Assembly (NCBI GenBank): GCA_947377705.1
Contig: CANCGU010000116.1
Span: 1-8,094, forward strand
Length of the DNA: 8,094 nucleotides
Direction of reading: 5' to 3'
DNA from: Comamonadaceae bacterium
GTDB taxonomy: Bacteria; Pseudomonadota; Gammaproteobacteria; Burkholderiales; Burkholderiaceae
Shown piece by piece: positions 1 to 6,093 of this stretch (position 1 is its first letter; each line of letters opens with the position of its first letter). The notes below the pieces were generated by a model. The model made no database searches. It saw nothing but the letters and a program-made list of their open reading frames with translations, and was not told where the DNA came from. The position numbers and the translations under genes are program-made.

Positions 1-260
1 CCCACCAAAGCCATCGCGAAATCGACGATGCGACGCGACAAGCCCCCCGTGTTCATCACCTCACCCGCCAACATGAAGAAAGGCACAGCCAACAAAGGAA
101 AGCTGTTGGAGCCTTCAATCACGTTTTGCGCCAAGATTTGCGCATCAAACATATCCATGTGCCACATCAAAGCGGAGCCACACAGCAACAAAGAAAAAGC
201 GATAGGCACACCCAGCGCCATGGCGGCGAGCAAAGAGCCCAAAAATACAGCGATTGTCAT
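1..260 (-). CDS. dctM: TRAP transporter large permease subunit DctM, N-terminal part (cut by window edge)
   Basis: This is the first 86 residues of the large membrane subunit of a tripartite ATP-independent periplasmic (TRAP) transporter, the part that carries out ion-driven solute import through the inner membrane. The translation starts MTIAVFLGSLLAAMALG and contains two hydrophobic segments (about 4-31 and 53-66). The family-typical stretch FPLLAVPFFMLAGEVMNTGG at about residues 54-73 is followed by LSRRIVDFA. These match the N-terminus of DctM proteins, which are normally about 425 residues, so most of the gene lies beyond the left edge. The ATG at 258-260 is preceded by AAGGA with an 8-base spacer. 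It lies 18 bases after the dctQ stop, the usual dctQM order. The substrate cannot be told from this subunit. Confidence 0.93.
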   Translation of the reverse strand, partial: MTIAVFLGSLLAAMALGVPIAFSLLLCGSALMWHMDMFDAQILAQNVIEGSNSFPLLAVPFFMLAGEVMNTGGLSRRIVDFAMALV

Positions 261-278
261 GATTGAATTCCTTGGGAT

Positions 279-818
279 TTACTTGAGGGGGGCAGGAACG
301 TCGATGGGCTCTTCTTCCGACTCACGGACACCAATCAACTCACTGTCAGCCAACTCACCACGCATCAAACGCAATAAGTGATCAACCAAAATCAACCCGC
401 CTGAAACGGCAAGCACCATGCCGCAAGCATAGAAAATTCCCATGGAGGCCTCCATCACAGCGCTGGTGGAGTCCCAGTTGATGATGGTTTGGTCTAACGA
501 GCCTTTGAACAATAGCCAGCAGATGAACAACATCAAACCGTGGCCAATGACCAAAAAGATTTTTTGCCAACGCACGGACAACTTAGACACGATGGTGTCA
601 GAGCCCAAATGTGCGCCATCTTTCATCGCCACGATGGCGCCCAAGAAGGTCACCCACACGAACAACCAACGCGACAACTCTTCCGACAAGGTGATGCCAG
701 AGTTAAAGGCGTAACGCATCACCACGTTGCCAAAAACCAAAACCACCATCACGGCAAGAGCAACAGAGATCACCAGTTCGAGAAACCGACAATAGCGATC
801 CAAAAAACGATTAAGCAT
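279..818 (-). CDS. dctQ: TRAP transporter small permease subunit DctQ
   Basis: A 179-residue integral membrane protein, the small permease partner of DctM. Four hydrophobic segments are visible at about 13-33, 50-65, 87-105 and 126-149, the four-helix plan of DctQ. The diagnostic stretch is NVVMRYAFNSGITLSEELSR at 31-50, followed by WLFVWVTFLGA and a conserved His at about 70. The C-terminal tail after residue 150 is charged and acidic (ESEEEP). A longer reading adds 14 residues, but the ATG at 816-818 is chosen because AAGGA lies 7 bases before it and the protein then starts MLNRFLDRYCR, as DctQ proteins usually do. dctM follows at once. No binding-protein gene (dctP) lies upstream, where a TetR regulator is found instead. 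Confidence 0.93.
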   Translation of the reverse strand: MLNRFLDRYCRFLELVISVALAVMVVLVFGNVVMRYAFNSGITLSEELSRWLFVWVTFLGAIVAMKDGAHLGSDTIVSKLSVRWQKIFLVIGHGLMLFICWLLFKGSLDQTIINWDSTSAVMEASMGIFYACGMVLAVSGGLILVDHLLRLMRGELADSELIGVRESEEEPIDVPAPLK

Positions 819-825
819 TGGGAAG

Positions 826-830
826 TCCTT
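826..830 (-). promoter_or_regulatory. Ribosome binding site deciding the dctQ start
   Basis: On the minus strand AAGGA ends 7 bases before the ATG at 816-818. It supports that start over the in-frame ATG 42 bases further upstream, which has no comparable site. Confidence 0.75.
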
Positions 831-856
831 GAAAAATATAGGCTGGAACAAAATGT

Positions 857-874
857 ACAAAACAGTTACTTTGT
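857..874. promoter_or_regulatory. Weak inverted repeat in the dctQ leader, possible operator
   Basis: The 104 bases between the tetR-family stop and the dctQ start contain an imperfect dyad with arms ACAAA (857-861) and TTTGT (870-874) around an 8-base centre; 6 of 9 half-site positions match. It lies about 40 bases upstream of the dctQ ATG, a plausible place for an operator or promoter of dctQM. A TATATT at 835-840 (minus) looks like a -10 box, but transcription from it would start inside the ribosome binding site, so it is doubtful. AT-rich sequence makes chance repeats likely. Confidence 0.2.
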
Positions 875-922
875 AGCGACCTAGTGAAAACCCGTATTAA
901 TTCTTGCATAGCAAACTATCTG

Positions 923-1588
923 TTATGCCAAATTCGAATAACTTACAAACCGCAGAACCATGTCAACCACACTTTGGCGTCGTGCAGCCAGCGCTTTGTC
1001 GGTTTGACCGTTGCGTTTGAAGATCAGATCGAAGGTGTAGCGGTTGGACACATTGAAGAATGTCAGCGCCGAAATCGACGCATGAATATCGATAGGGTCT
1101 AGCCCTTTGCGGAACACCCCTGCTTTGACGCCTCGTTTGTAAAGCGCCTCGATGGATTCAATGGCAGACACGTTCAAGTCTTGAATGTGTTTGCTTTGCG
1201 CCAAATAGGCGCCACGCTGAATGTTCTCGTTCATCACCAAACGAATGAAATCTTGGTTGCTGTGGTGGTGATCGAAGGTGAAGCCCACCAAAGCTTTGAG
1301 CGCCTCCTCGGGAGACAGGTCAGCCAAATGCAAATCGGCCTCGGTGGCGCGAATTCGACGGTACGCATCTTCGAGCACAGCCAGGTACAAGCCCTCTTTG
1401 TTGCCGTAGTAGTAATAGATCATGCGCTTGCTGGTGTGCGTGGCATCGGCAATCGCATCGATGCGCGCGCCCGCTAAGCCCTTGGCCGCGAACTCTTGCG
1501 TTGCGACGGCCATGATGCCCGCCATCGTCCGCTCGGGATCGTTGGTGCGTTTGGGCGCTTTACGTGCAGAATGTACCGTTTCGTTCAT
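923..1588 (-). CDS. TetR/AcrR-family transcriptional regulator
   Basis: A 221-residue one-component regulator with an N-terminal DNA-binding domain and a helical ligand-binding domain. The TetR_N region spans about residues 20-66: ATQEFAAKGLAGARIDAIAD, then the recognition helix region around HTSKRMIYYYYGNKEGLYLA, where YYYYGNKEGLY is the family hallmark. The remainder (about 67-221) is the variable ligand and dimerisation domain, with a His-rich FDHHHSNQDF at about 105-114; its ligand is unknown. The ATG at 1586-1588 is preferred; a TTG 21 bases upstream also opens the frame but would precede the only good -10-like box. The gene diverges from the TauE/SafE-oxidoreductase pair and precedes dctQM in the same direction, so either or both could be targets. 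TetR-family proteins are usually repressors that release DNA on binding a small molecule. Confidence 0.93.
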   Translation of the reverse strand: MNETVHSARKAPKRTNDPERTMAGIMAVATQEFAAKGLAGARIDAIADATHTSKRMIYYYYGNKEGLYLAVLEDAYRRIRATEADLHLADLSPEEALKALVGFTFDHHHSNQDFIRLVMNENIQRGAYLAQSKHIQDLNVSAIESIEALYKRGVKAGVFRKGLDPIDIHASISALTFFNVSNRYTFDLIFKRNGQTDKALAARRQSVVDMVLRFVSYSNLA

Positions 1589-1594
1589 TCCGAA

Positions 1595-1600
1595 AGTATA
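1595..1600 (-). promoter_or_regulatory. Possible -10 box for the tetR-family gene
   Basis: On the minus strand TATACT (5 of 6 matches to TATAAT) ends 6 bases before the ATG at 1586-1588. A transcript from it would begin at or next to the start codon, giving a leaderless mRNA. No convincing -35 hexamer was found at 16-19 bases upstream, so the call is tentative. Confidence 0.35.
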
Positions 1601-1648
1601 GGGGGACAAAAGTAGGCTGCTGTCTCCTGAAGAACCCTAATGCCGCCC

Positions 1649-1668
1649 TACGCGCACACGCGTGCGTA
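1649..1668. promoter_or_regulatory. 20-base alternating pyrimidine-purine imperfect palindrome, candidate operator
   Basis: The sequence TACGCGCACACGCGTGCGTA has outer arms TACGC/GCGTA and 7 of 10 half-site positions matching. It includes the perfect 8-base palindrome CACGCGTG at 1657-1664. It sits in the 109-base gap between the divergent tetR-family and TauE/SafE genes, about 60 bases from the former start and 30 from the latter, where an autoregulating TetR protein would be expected to bind. Every step alternates pyrimidine and purine, which raises the chance of accidental symmetry and favours Z-DNA, so operator function is an inference. Confidence 0.35.
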
Positions 1669-1697
1669 AACTCACCCACGCACTCGAAAAACCAAAC

Positions 1698-2435
1698 ATG
1701 TCATTTGATTCTTACTTCGTCTTAGCTGGACTGGCCGCTCTCTTGGTGGGGCTGTCCAAAGGCGGCTTGCCCACGGTGGGCATGCTGGCCGTTCCCCTGC
1801 TCTCGCTGTTCATGTCGCCCGTGAAAGCGGCGGTCTTGTTGCTGCCCATCTACATCATCTCGGATGTGGTGAGCGTTTGGTTGTATCGCAAAGATTTCAG
1901 CATGCCCAATTTAAAAATCCTCATTCCAGCAGGTGTGCTGGGTGTGCTCATTGGTTGGCTCACGGCCTCGTTCACCTCTGACAGTGCGGTCAAGCTGATG
2001 ATTGGTTTTATGGGTGTGGGCTTTTGCCTGAACACTTGGCTGCGCAAGACGCCCCAAGACAAGCAACCCGCAGACACCAAAAAAGGCTGGTTCTGGGGAA
2101 CTGTGGCGGGGTTTACCAGCTTCATCTCTCATGCGGGCGGGCCACCGTTTCAAATTTATGTGTTGCCCCAACGCTTGCCTAAGATTCAATTTGCAGGCAC
2201 GGCCACACTGCTGTTTGCGGTCATCAACGCCGCGAAAATCTGGCCCTACCAACTCTTGCAACCTTACTCTTACGATGACTTGATGCGTGCAGCCGACCTG
2301 ATGCCATTCGCCTTGGTGGGCACGGTACTAGGGGCTTACATCACCAAGAAAATTGCTGATGTTTGGTTTTACCGCTTGGTACAAGGCGGGTTGTTTGTCG
2401 TCTCCCTCAAACTCATTGCGGATGTTCTTCTATGA
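1698..2435 (+). CDS. TauE/SafE family (DUF81) membrane permease, probable anion exporter
   Basis: A 245-residue inner-membrane protein with seven to eight hydrophobic segments (about 5-20, 25-39, 43-62, 71-90, 97-113, 131-146, 160-178, 191-207 and 221-244, some possibly re-entrant). The two internal-repeat signatures of the family are visible: GLSKGGLP at 18-25, and SFISHAGGPPFQIYVLPQRL at 141-160, with the HAGGPP core. Family members are linked to export of sulfite, sulfoacetate or other small organic anions, but many have no known substrate. The ATG at 1698 gives the normal MSFDSYFVLAG start; a GTG at 1662 would add 12 residues and lie inside the palindrome, so it is less likely. No clear ribosome binding site precedes the ATG. 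The stop TGA overlaps the next gene's ATG, so the pair is coupled. Confidence 0.9.
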   Translation: MSFDSYFVLAGLAALLVGLSKGGLPTVGMLAVPLLSLFMSPVKAAVLLLPIYIISDVVSVWLYRKDFSMPNLKILIPAGVLGVLIGWLTASFTSDSAVKLMIGFMGVGFCLNTWLRKTPQDKQPADTKKGWFWGTVAGFTSFISHAGGPPFQIYVLPQRLPKIQFAGTATLLFAVINAAKIWPYQLLQPYSYDDLMRAADLMPFALVGTVLGAYITKKIADVWFYRLVQGGLFVVSLKLIADVLL

Positions 2436-3478
2436 CGCCCTCACGCCCCGCCCCTTTGCGCCTTGGTATTTTGGGCTGCGCCAACATTGCTAAACAATTT
2501 ACGCGCGATGTGAATGGCAGCTCGCAGGTGTCCATCCAAGCCGTGGCCAGCCGTGACTTGGCCAAAGCACAAACCTTTGCACAGAGCTTCCACATCCCAC
2601 GCGCACACGGCAGTTACGAGGCCTTGTTGGCCGATGCCGCGCTAGACGCCATTTATATCCCCCTGCCCAACAGCCTACACGGCGAGTGGGCCATTCGAGC
2701 CATGCAACTGGGCAAGCATGTGCTGTGCGAAAAACCGCTGGCACTCAACCTCGCCGAAGTGACGCACATGTTTCAAGTGGCACGCCAATGTGGCGTGATG
2801 TTGCTAGAGGCCTACCCTTACTGGTTCCAACCACAAACCCGTGATTTGCTGGCTTGCTTGAGCCACGACAAGATTGGCGAAGTGCGCAGCATGCAAGCCA
2901 GCTTTGGCTTTACCGTGGGCAACACCGACACCAACATCCGCATGAAGCCCGACCTCGGTGGCGGCGCCTTGCTGGATGCGGGCAGCTATCCACTGAGCTT
3001 GATTCGATTGGTGATGGGCTGCGCACCTGAGCGTGTGATGGCTCATGCCAACTGGGCCGCCACGGGCGTGGACATCAGCATGATGGCCACCTTGTTTTAC
3101 GCCGATGGCCGACGCGCACAAATGTCTTGTGCCATGGACACAGCCAACCACCGCAGGGCTACCATCGTCGGCTCACACGGCACGGTCGAAACCGAATACC
3201 TCAACCACACCAGCGACTCGCACACACACGCCTGGGGTTACTTGCCCAGCCAACTGCGTGTGCGCCAAGGCATTGCCAACAGCGTTCCGTTTGAAGAAAT
3301 TCGCTCGGCATCAGGCAGTGGTTTTCGCTTTGCCGCCGAGGCGTTTGCCAAAGTGGTACGCGAACAAGACATGCCCGCCATCGACCGCGCGGCAGCGGCC
3401 AGCCACGACATTGCAGCCACGTTGGATGCCATTCAAGCCAGCGCAAAGACAGGACAAGCGGTGCGCTTGAACCACTGA
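2432..3478 (+). CDS. Gfo/Idh/MocA family oxidoreductase, dihydrodiol/xylose dehydrogenase-like
   Basis: A 348-residue, probably cytoplasmic NAD(P)-dependent oxidoreductase. The N-terminal Rossmann domain (about 9-125) starts LRLGILGCANIAKQF and carries the catalytic-lysine motif EKP at 100-102 (K101). The C-terminal alpha/beta domain holds LEAYPYWFQPQ at 125-135 and DLGGGALLDAGSYPL at 174-188. The Tyr at 186, where many relatives have His, together with D182 resembles dimeric dihydrodiol dehydrogenase, D-xylose 1-dehydrogenase and glucose-fructose oxidoreductase-like members. The expected reaction is oxidation of a sugar-like alcohol or hemiacetal (or the reverse reduction); the true substrate is not readable. 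The start is fixed by the ATGA overlap with the upstream TauE/SafE permease gene; a longer in-frame reading from 2363 lies inside that gene. It converges on the liv-operon oxidoreductase with 19 bases between stops. Confidence 0.92.
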   Translation: MTPSRPAPLRLGILGCANIAKQFTRDVNGSSQVSIQAVASRDLAKAQTFAQSFHIPRAHGSYEALLADAALDAIYIPLPNSLHGEWAIRAMQLGKHVLCEKPLALNLAEVTHMFQVARQCGVMLLEAYPYWFQPQTRDLLACLSHDKIGEVRSMQASFGFTVGNTDTNIRMKPDLGGGALLDAGSYPLSLIRLVMGCAPERVMAHANWAATGVDISMMATLFYADGRRAQMSCAMDTANHRRATIVGSHGTVETEYLNHTSDSHTHAWGYLPSQLRVRQGIANSVPFEEIRSASGSGFRFAAEAFAKVVREQDMPAIDRAAAASHDIAATLDAIQASAKTGQAVRLNH

Positions 3479-3497
3479 CACACCTCGATTGCCAAAC

Positions 3498-4550
3498 TCA
3501 ACGTTCACTGAAGCGCACGGTATGCTGGCTTGCCGCAGCTTGTGCAATCGCTTCGACCACCAGCAAGTTTTGCAACCCATCGTGCGCACTCACCAAAGGT
3601 TCGACTTCACCTCGAATGACGCGAATGAAATGGTCCATTTGCAAACGCAAGGGGTCTTCAAGCTTTAAGGCCACGGTGCTGCGCTGATAGGGCTTGAACC
3701 ACGACCGGTCTTCTGGGGTTGCATAGGTTTTCAAACGCATGGTCGGTACAGCCAAACTGCCCGCCGTGCCTGCAATGACATAACAGTCTTCATCGTCATA
3801 GCTGGCGTAGGCTTTGTTTTCTTGGGCTGTTTGCTCCCAACTCCGCGCCGAGGCCGATGTGTCTGACAGCATGAACGACGCCAACACCCCCGATGCAAAA
3901 CGAAACGTGATGGACGCTGTGTCTTCCACCGCAAAACCACGCACCGCGTTAGAGGTCATCGCTTGCACCTCAACGATCTCGCCGCACAACATGCGCAAGT
4001 TGTGAATCTCGTGGATGAGGTTGATCAAGATGGGGCCACCGCCTACCTCGCGCCGCCAAGGCGCTTGCGTGAAGTAGTCATCGGGCTTGTAAAACATGGC
4101 ACTGCCCATGACGCTGACCAGTCGGCCCAAACGTCCCTCGTCGATCACCGCTTTGGCTTGACGCATGATGGGGCTGTGGGCACGGTGATGACCAATCAAC
4201 ACTTTGGCTGAGTGCATTTGCGTGGCGTACACCAGCTTCTGGGCATCGGCCACGGTGTGCGCCATCGGCTTCTCCACCAACACTGGCACACCCGCCGCAA
4301 TGCACTGCAAAGCTTGCGGCACATGCAAGGCATTGGGCGTGGCCAGAATCACCCCGTTGGGCAAAGCTTTGGCCAGCAACGCATCCAATGTGGCATACCA
4401 AGGTACGCCGTGTTGCTGGGCCAAGGCTTGCGCAGCCTCAGACGGATCGGCAATCGCACTCAGCCGGCACTGCGGGTTTTGCGCGATGACGGCCATGTGG
4501 GCACGACCAATCACGCCCGCACCGGCGACAGCGATGTTCACCGGACTCAT
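3498..4550 (-). CDS. Gfo/Idh/MocA family oxidoreductase, last gene of the liv operon
   Basis: A 350-residue NAD(P)-dependent oxidoreductase of a different subgroup from its convergent neighbour. The Rossmann fold opens with VAGAGVIGRAHM (G10-x-G12-x-x-G15). D35 after the second strand suggests NAD preference. The lysine motif is EKPMA at 93-97 (K94). GHHRAHSP at 120-127 and GGGPILINLIHEIHNLR at 170-186 follow; H180 aligns with the catalytic His of inositol dehydrogenase, but the Asp usually four residues earlier is Ile176, with Asn at 177. The gene begins two bases after the livF stop and has no visible ribosome binding site, so translation probably depends on re-initiation after livF. Co-expression with the transporter suggests it acts on the imported compound or a product of it. 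Substrate unknown. Confidence 0.92.
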   Translation of the reverse strand: MSPVNIAVAGAGVIGRAHMAVIAQNPQCRLSAIADPSEAAQALAQQHGVPWYATLDALLAKALPNGVILATPNALHVPQALQCIAAGVPVLVEKPMAHTVADAQKLVYATQMHSAKVLIGHHRAHSPIMRQAKAVIDEGRLGRLVSVMGSAMFYKPDDYFTQAPWRREVGGGPILINLIHEIHNLRMLCGEIVEVQAMTSNAVRGFAVEDTASITFRFASGVLASFMLSDTSASARSWEQTAQENKAYASYDDEDCYVIAGTAGSLAVPTMRLKTYATPEDRSWFKPYQRSTVALKLEDPLRLQMDHFIRVIRGEVEPLVSAHDGLQNLLVVEAIAQAAASQHTVRFSER

Positions 4551-4552
4551 GC

Positions 4553-5317
4553 TTAAACGGTGGTTGCTGCTGCCGTGGTGGTATGCGCGCCACCCAAGAA
4601 CAAGCGCTCCATTTGTGGGTCAGCCAAAATTTCAGCAGCTGATTTGTACAGCACCAAACGGCCAGACTCCAAAGCAATGGCGTTGTCCGAGTACTTCAGC
4701 GCACTCTTCACGTTTTGCTCCACCATCAGCACCGTGGTGCCTTGGTCTGCCAATTTGCGCAAGAGCTTGAACACGTCTTGCACCACCATCGGCGACAAGC
4801 CAATCGAGGGCTCGTCAATCAACAAGACTTTGGGACGCAACAGCAAAGCGCGGCCAATTTCCAGTTGCTTTTGTTCACCACCCGACAGCGATGAAGCCAA
4901 GGAGTTCATGCGCTCTTTCACGCGTGGGAAGAACTCCAACACTTCAGGAATTCGCTCATGCGTGGTCTTCATGCCCAGCGTGATGCCGCCCAGCTCTAAG
5001 TTTTCGTACACCGAGAGTTGACCAAACAAATTGCGCCCCTGTGGCACAAAGGCAATACCGCGTGCGAGCAAGTCTTTTTGTGTGGCGCCCGTGATGTCAT
5101 CGCCGTTCAAACGAATCTTGCCTTGACGCGGCGTGAGCAAGCCAAACAAAGTTTTGAGCACAGTCGATTTACCGGCACCATTGGGGCCAATCAGCAAGGT
5201 GATGGAGCCCTTGGGTACAGTGAACGACAGGTTGTTCAAGATCATGAAATCTTTGTAACCCGCCACGACATCGTGAAACGCGATGCATGGGGTTGTGTCC
5301 GTGTGTTGTTCGCTCAT
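4553..5317 (-). CDS. livF: Branched-chain amino acid-type ABC transporter ATP-binding protein LivF
   Basis: A 254-residue ATPase that powers the HAAT-type importer at the cytoplasmic face of the inner membrane, as partner of LivG. Visible in order: Walker A GPNGAGKST (44-52), Q-loop FVPQ (Q93), signature LSGGEQKQ (144-151), Walker B VLLIDEP (164-170) and the switch region MVEQNV with Gln201 in place of the usual His, which is normal for LivF. Length and the short linker typical of LivF (GRNLF after the Q-loop) fit. The tail ends in a Thr/Ala-rich stretch of no evident function. The ATG at 5315-5317 is chosen because AGGGAG stands 6 bases before it; an in-frame TTG at 5321-5323 would touch that site. 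It follows livG by two bases. Confidence 0.95.
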   Translation of the reverse strand: MSEQHTDTTPCIAFHDVVAGYKDFMILNNLSFTVPKGSITLLIGPNGAGKSTVLKTLFGLLTPRQGKIRLNGDDITGATQKDLLARGIAFVPQGRNLFGQLSVYENLELGGITLGMKTTHERIPEVLEFFPRVKERMNSLASSLSGGEQKQLEIGRALLLRPKVLLIDEPSIGLSPMVVQDVFKLLRKLADQGTTVLMVEQNVKSALKYSDNAIALESGRLVLYKSAAEILADPQMERLFLGGAHTTTAAATTV

Positions 5318-5319
5318 GA

Positions 5320-6093
5320 TCAACTCCCTAAGTAAGCGTCGAGCACTTGTTTATTGGCGCGAATCTCGGCCGGTGTGCCAATGGCCATCACCTTGCCTTC
5401 GACCATCACCATGATGCGATGGCACAAATCCATCACAAAGTCCATGTTGTGCTCAATCACCACAAAACTGCTGGCTTTGCCATCAGACCTTCGGGTTTTG
5501 TTCAAGTCTTTGAGCAAGGTGCTGATACCGCCCACCAACGAGGGATTCACACCGGCGCAAGGTTCGTCGAGCAACACCAAGTCTGGCTCACTCATGAAGG
5601 CCATGGCAATGTCCACCAATTTTTGTTGGCCGTAGCTCAGCTCGCCCGCTTTCTTGTCAGCCACATGTCGGATGTGGAACTGATCAATCAGCGCATCCGC
5701 CTTGTCACCCAAGTTGGAATCGTTGGGCGCGAACATGCGGCTGAACATCGTGCCTTGATGCTCTTGCGCAGCCACAATCAAGTTGTCGCGCACGGTCATC
5801 TTGCCAAACACCTGCAGAGTTTGAAAGGTACGACCCACGCCAAGGCGGTTGAGTTCCAAAGGGCCTAACTGCGTCACGTCTTGGCCGTTGAGTTCGATCT
5901 TGCCGGTGTCCGGTGTGATCTGACCCAACATGCTGTTGAACAAAGTAGTTTTGCCTGAACCATTGGGGCCAATGACACCAAAGATTTCGCCTGGGCGAAC
6001 TTCAAAAGACACGCCACCCACCGCTTGAATCGCGCCGTAGGCCTTCTTCAAGTCGGTGACTTTCAGAACGGGTTGAATGTTTGAATTCGTCAT
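5320..6093 (-). CDS. livG: Branched-chain amino acid-type ABC transporter ATP-binding protein LivG
   Basis: A 257-residue ATPase, the second nucleotide-binding subunit of the importer. Motifs in order: Walker A GPNGSGKTT (42-50), Q-loop GRTFQ (Q91), the LivG-typical insertion region (about 105-130), signature LSYGQQK (152-158; Tyr in the signature is characteristic of LivG), Walker B LVLLDEP (172-178) and switch His in VVIEHNMDF (H215). The family-type ending is PAEIRANKQVLDAYLGS. The ATG overlaps the livM stop (ATGA) and is preceded by AGGAG with a 7-base spacer. ATP hydrolysis by the LivF/LivG pair drives uptake of the solute delivered by the periplasmic binding protein. Confidence 0.96.
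   Translation of the reverse strand: MTNSNIQPVLKVTDLKKAYGAIQAVGGVSFEVRPGEIFGVIGPNGSGKTTLFNSMLGQITPDTGKIELNGQDVTQLGPLELNRLGVGRTFQTLQVFGKMTVRDNLIVAAQEHQGTMFSRMFAPNDSNLGDKADALIDQFHIRHVADKKAGELSYGQQKLVDIAMAFMSEPDLVLLDEPCAGVNPSLVGGISTLLKDLNKTRRSDGKASSFVVIEHNMDFVMDLCHRIMVMVEGKVMAIGTPAEIRANKQVLDAYLGS
5324..5329 (-). promoter_or_regulatory. Ribosome binding site deciding the livF start
   Basis: Minus-strand AGGGAG lies within the last codons of livG, 6 bases before the ATG at 5315-5317. It rules against the adjacent TTG start, which would have no spacer. Confidence 0.75.

Noticed and set aside
835..840. TATATT (minus strand) as the dctQ -10 box
   Set aside because: A transcript would begin within the AAGGA ribosome binding site at 826-830, and no fitting -35 box was found.
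906..928. Hairpin GCATA...TATGC (with inner ATAG-CAAA-CTAT) at the tetR-family stop, considered as a terminator
   Set aside because: The stem is short, AT-rich and interrupted, it overlaps the stop codon, and no T-run follows on the minus strand.
884..1102. A 72-codon plus-strand frame overlapping the 3' end of the tetR-family gene
   Set aside because: No ribosome binding site or recognisable motif; most of it is antisense to a confident gene.
2499..3151. Minus-strand open frames inside the plus-strand oxidoreductase gene
   Set aside because: Their translations are rich in Trp, Arg, Cys and His and lack recognisable motifs, while the plus frame has clear Rossmann and EKP motifs.
3479..3497. 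Possible bidirectional terminator between the convergent oxidoreductases
   Set aside because: The 19 bases contain no inverted repeat.
4709..4729. Gln instead of His in the LivF switch region (MVEQN) as a sign of a defective ATPase
   Set aside because: This substitution is characteristic of LivF proteins in general and is not an anomaly.
5611..5640. Degenerate ABC signature LSYGQQK in LivG
   Set aside because: Tyr at this place is the normal LivG signature.
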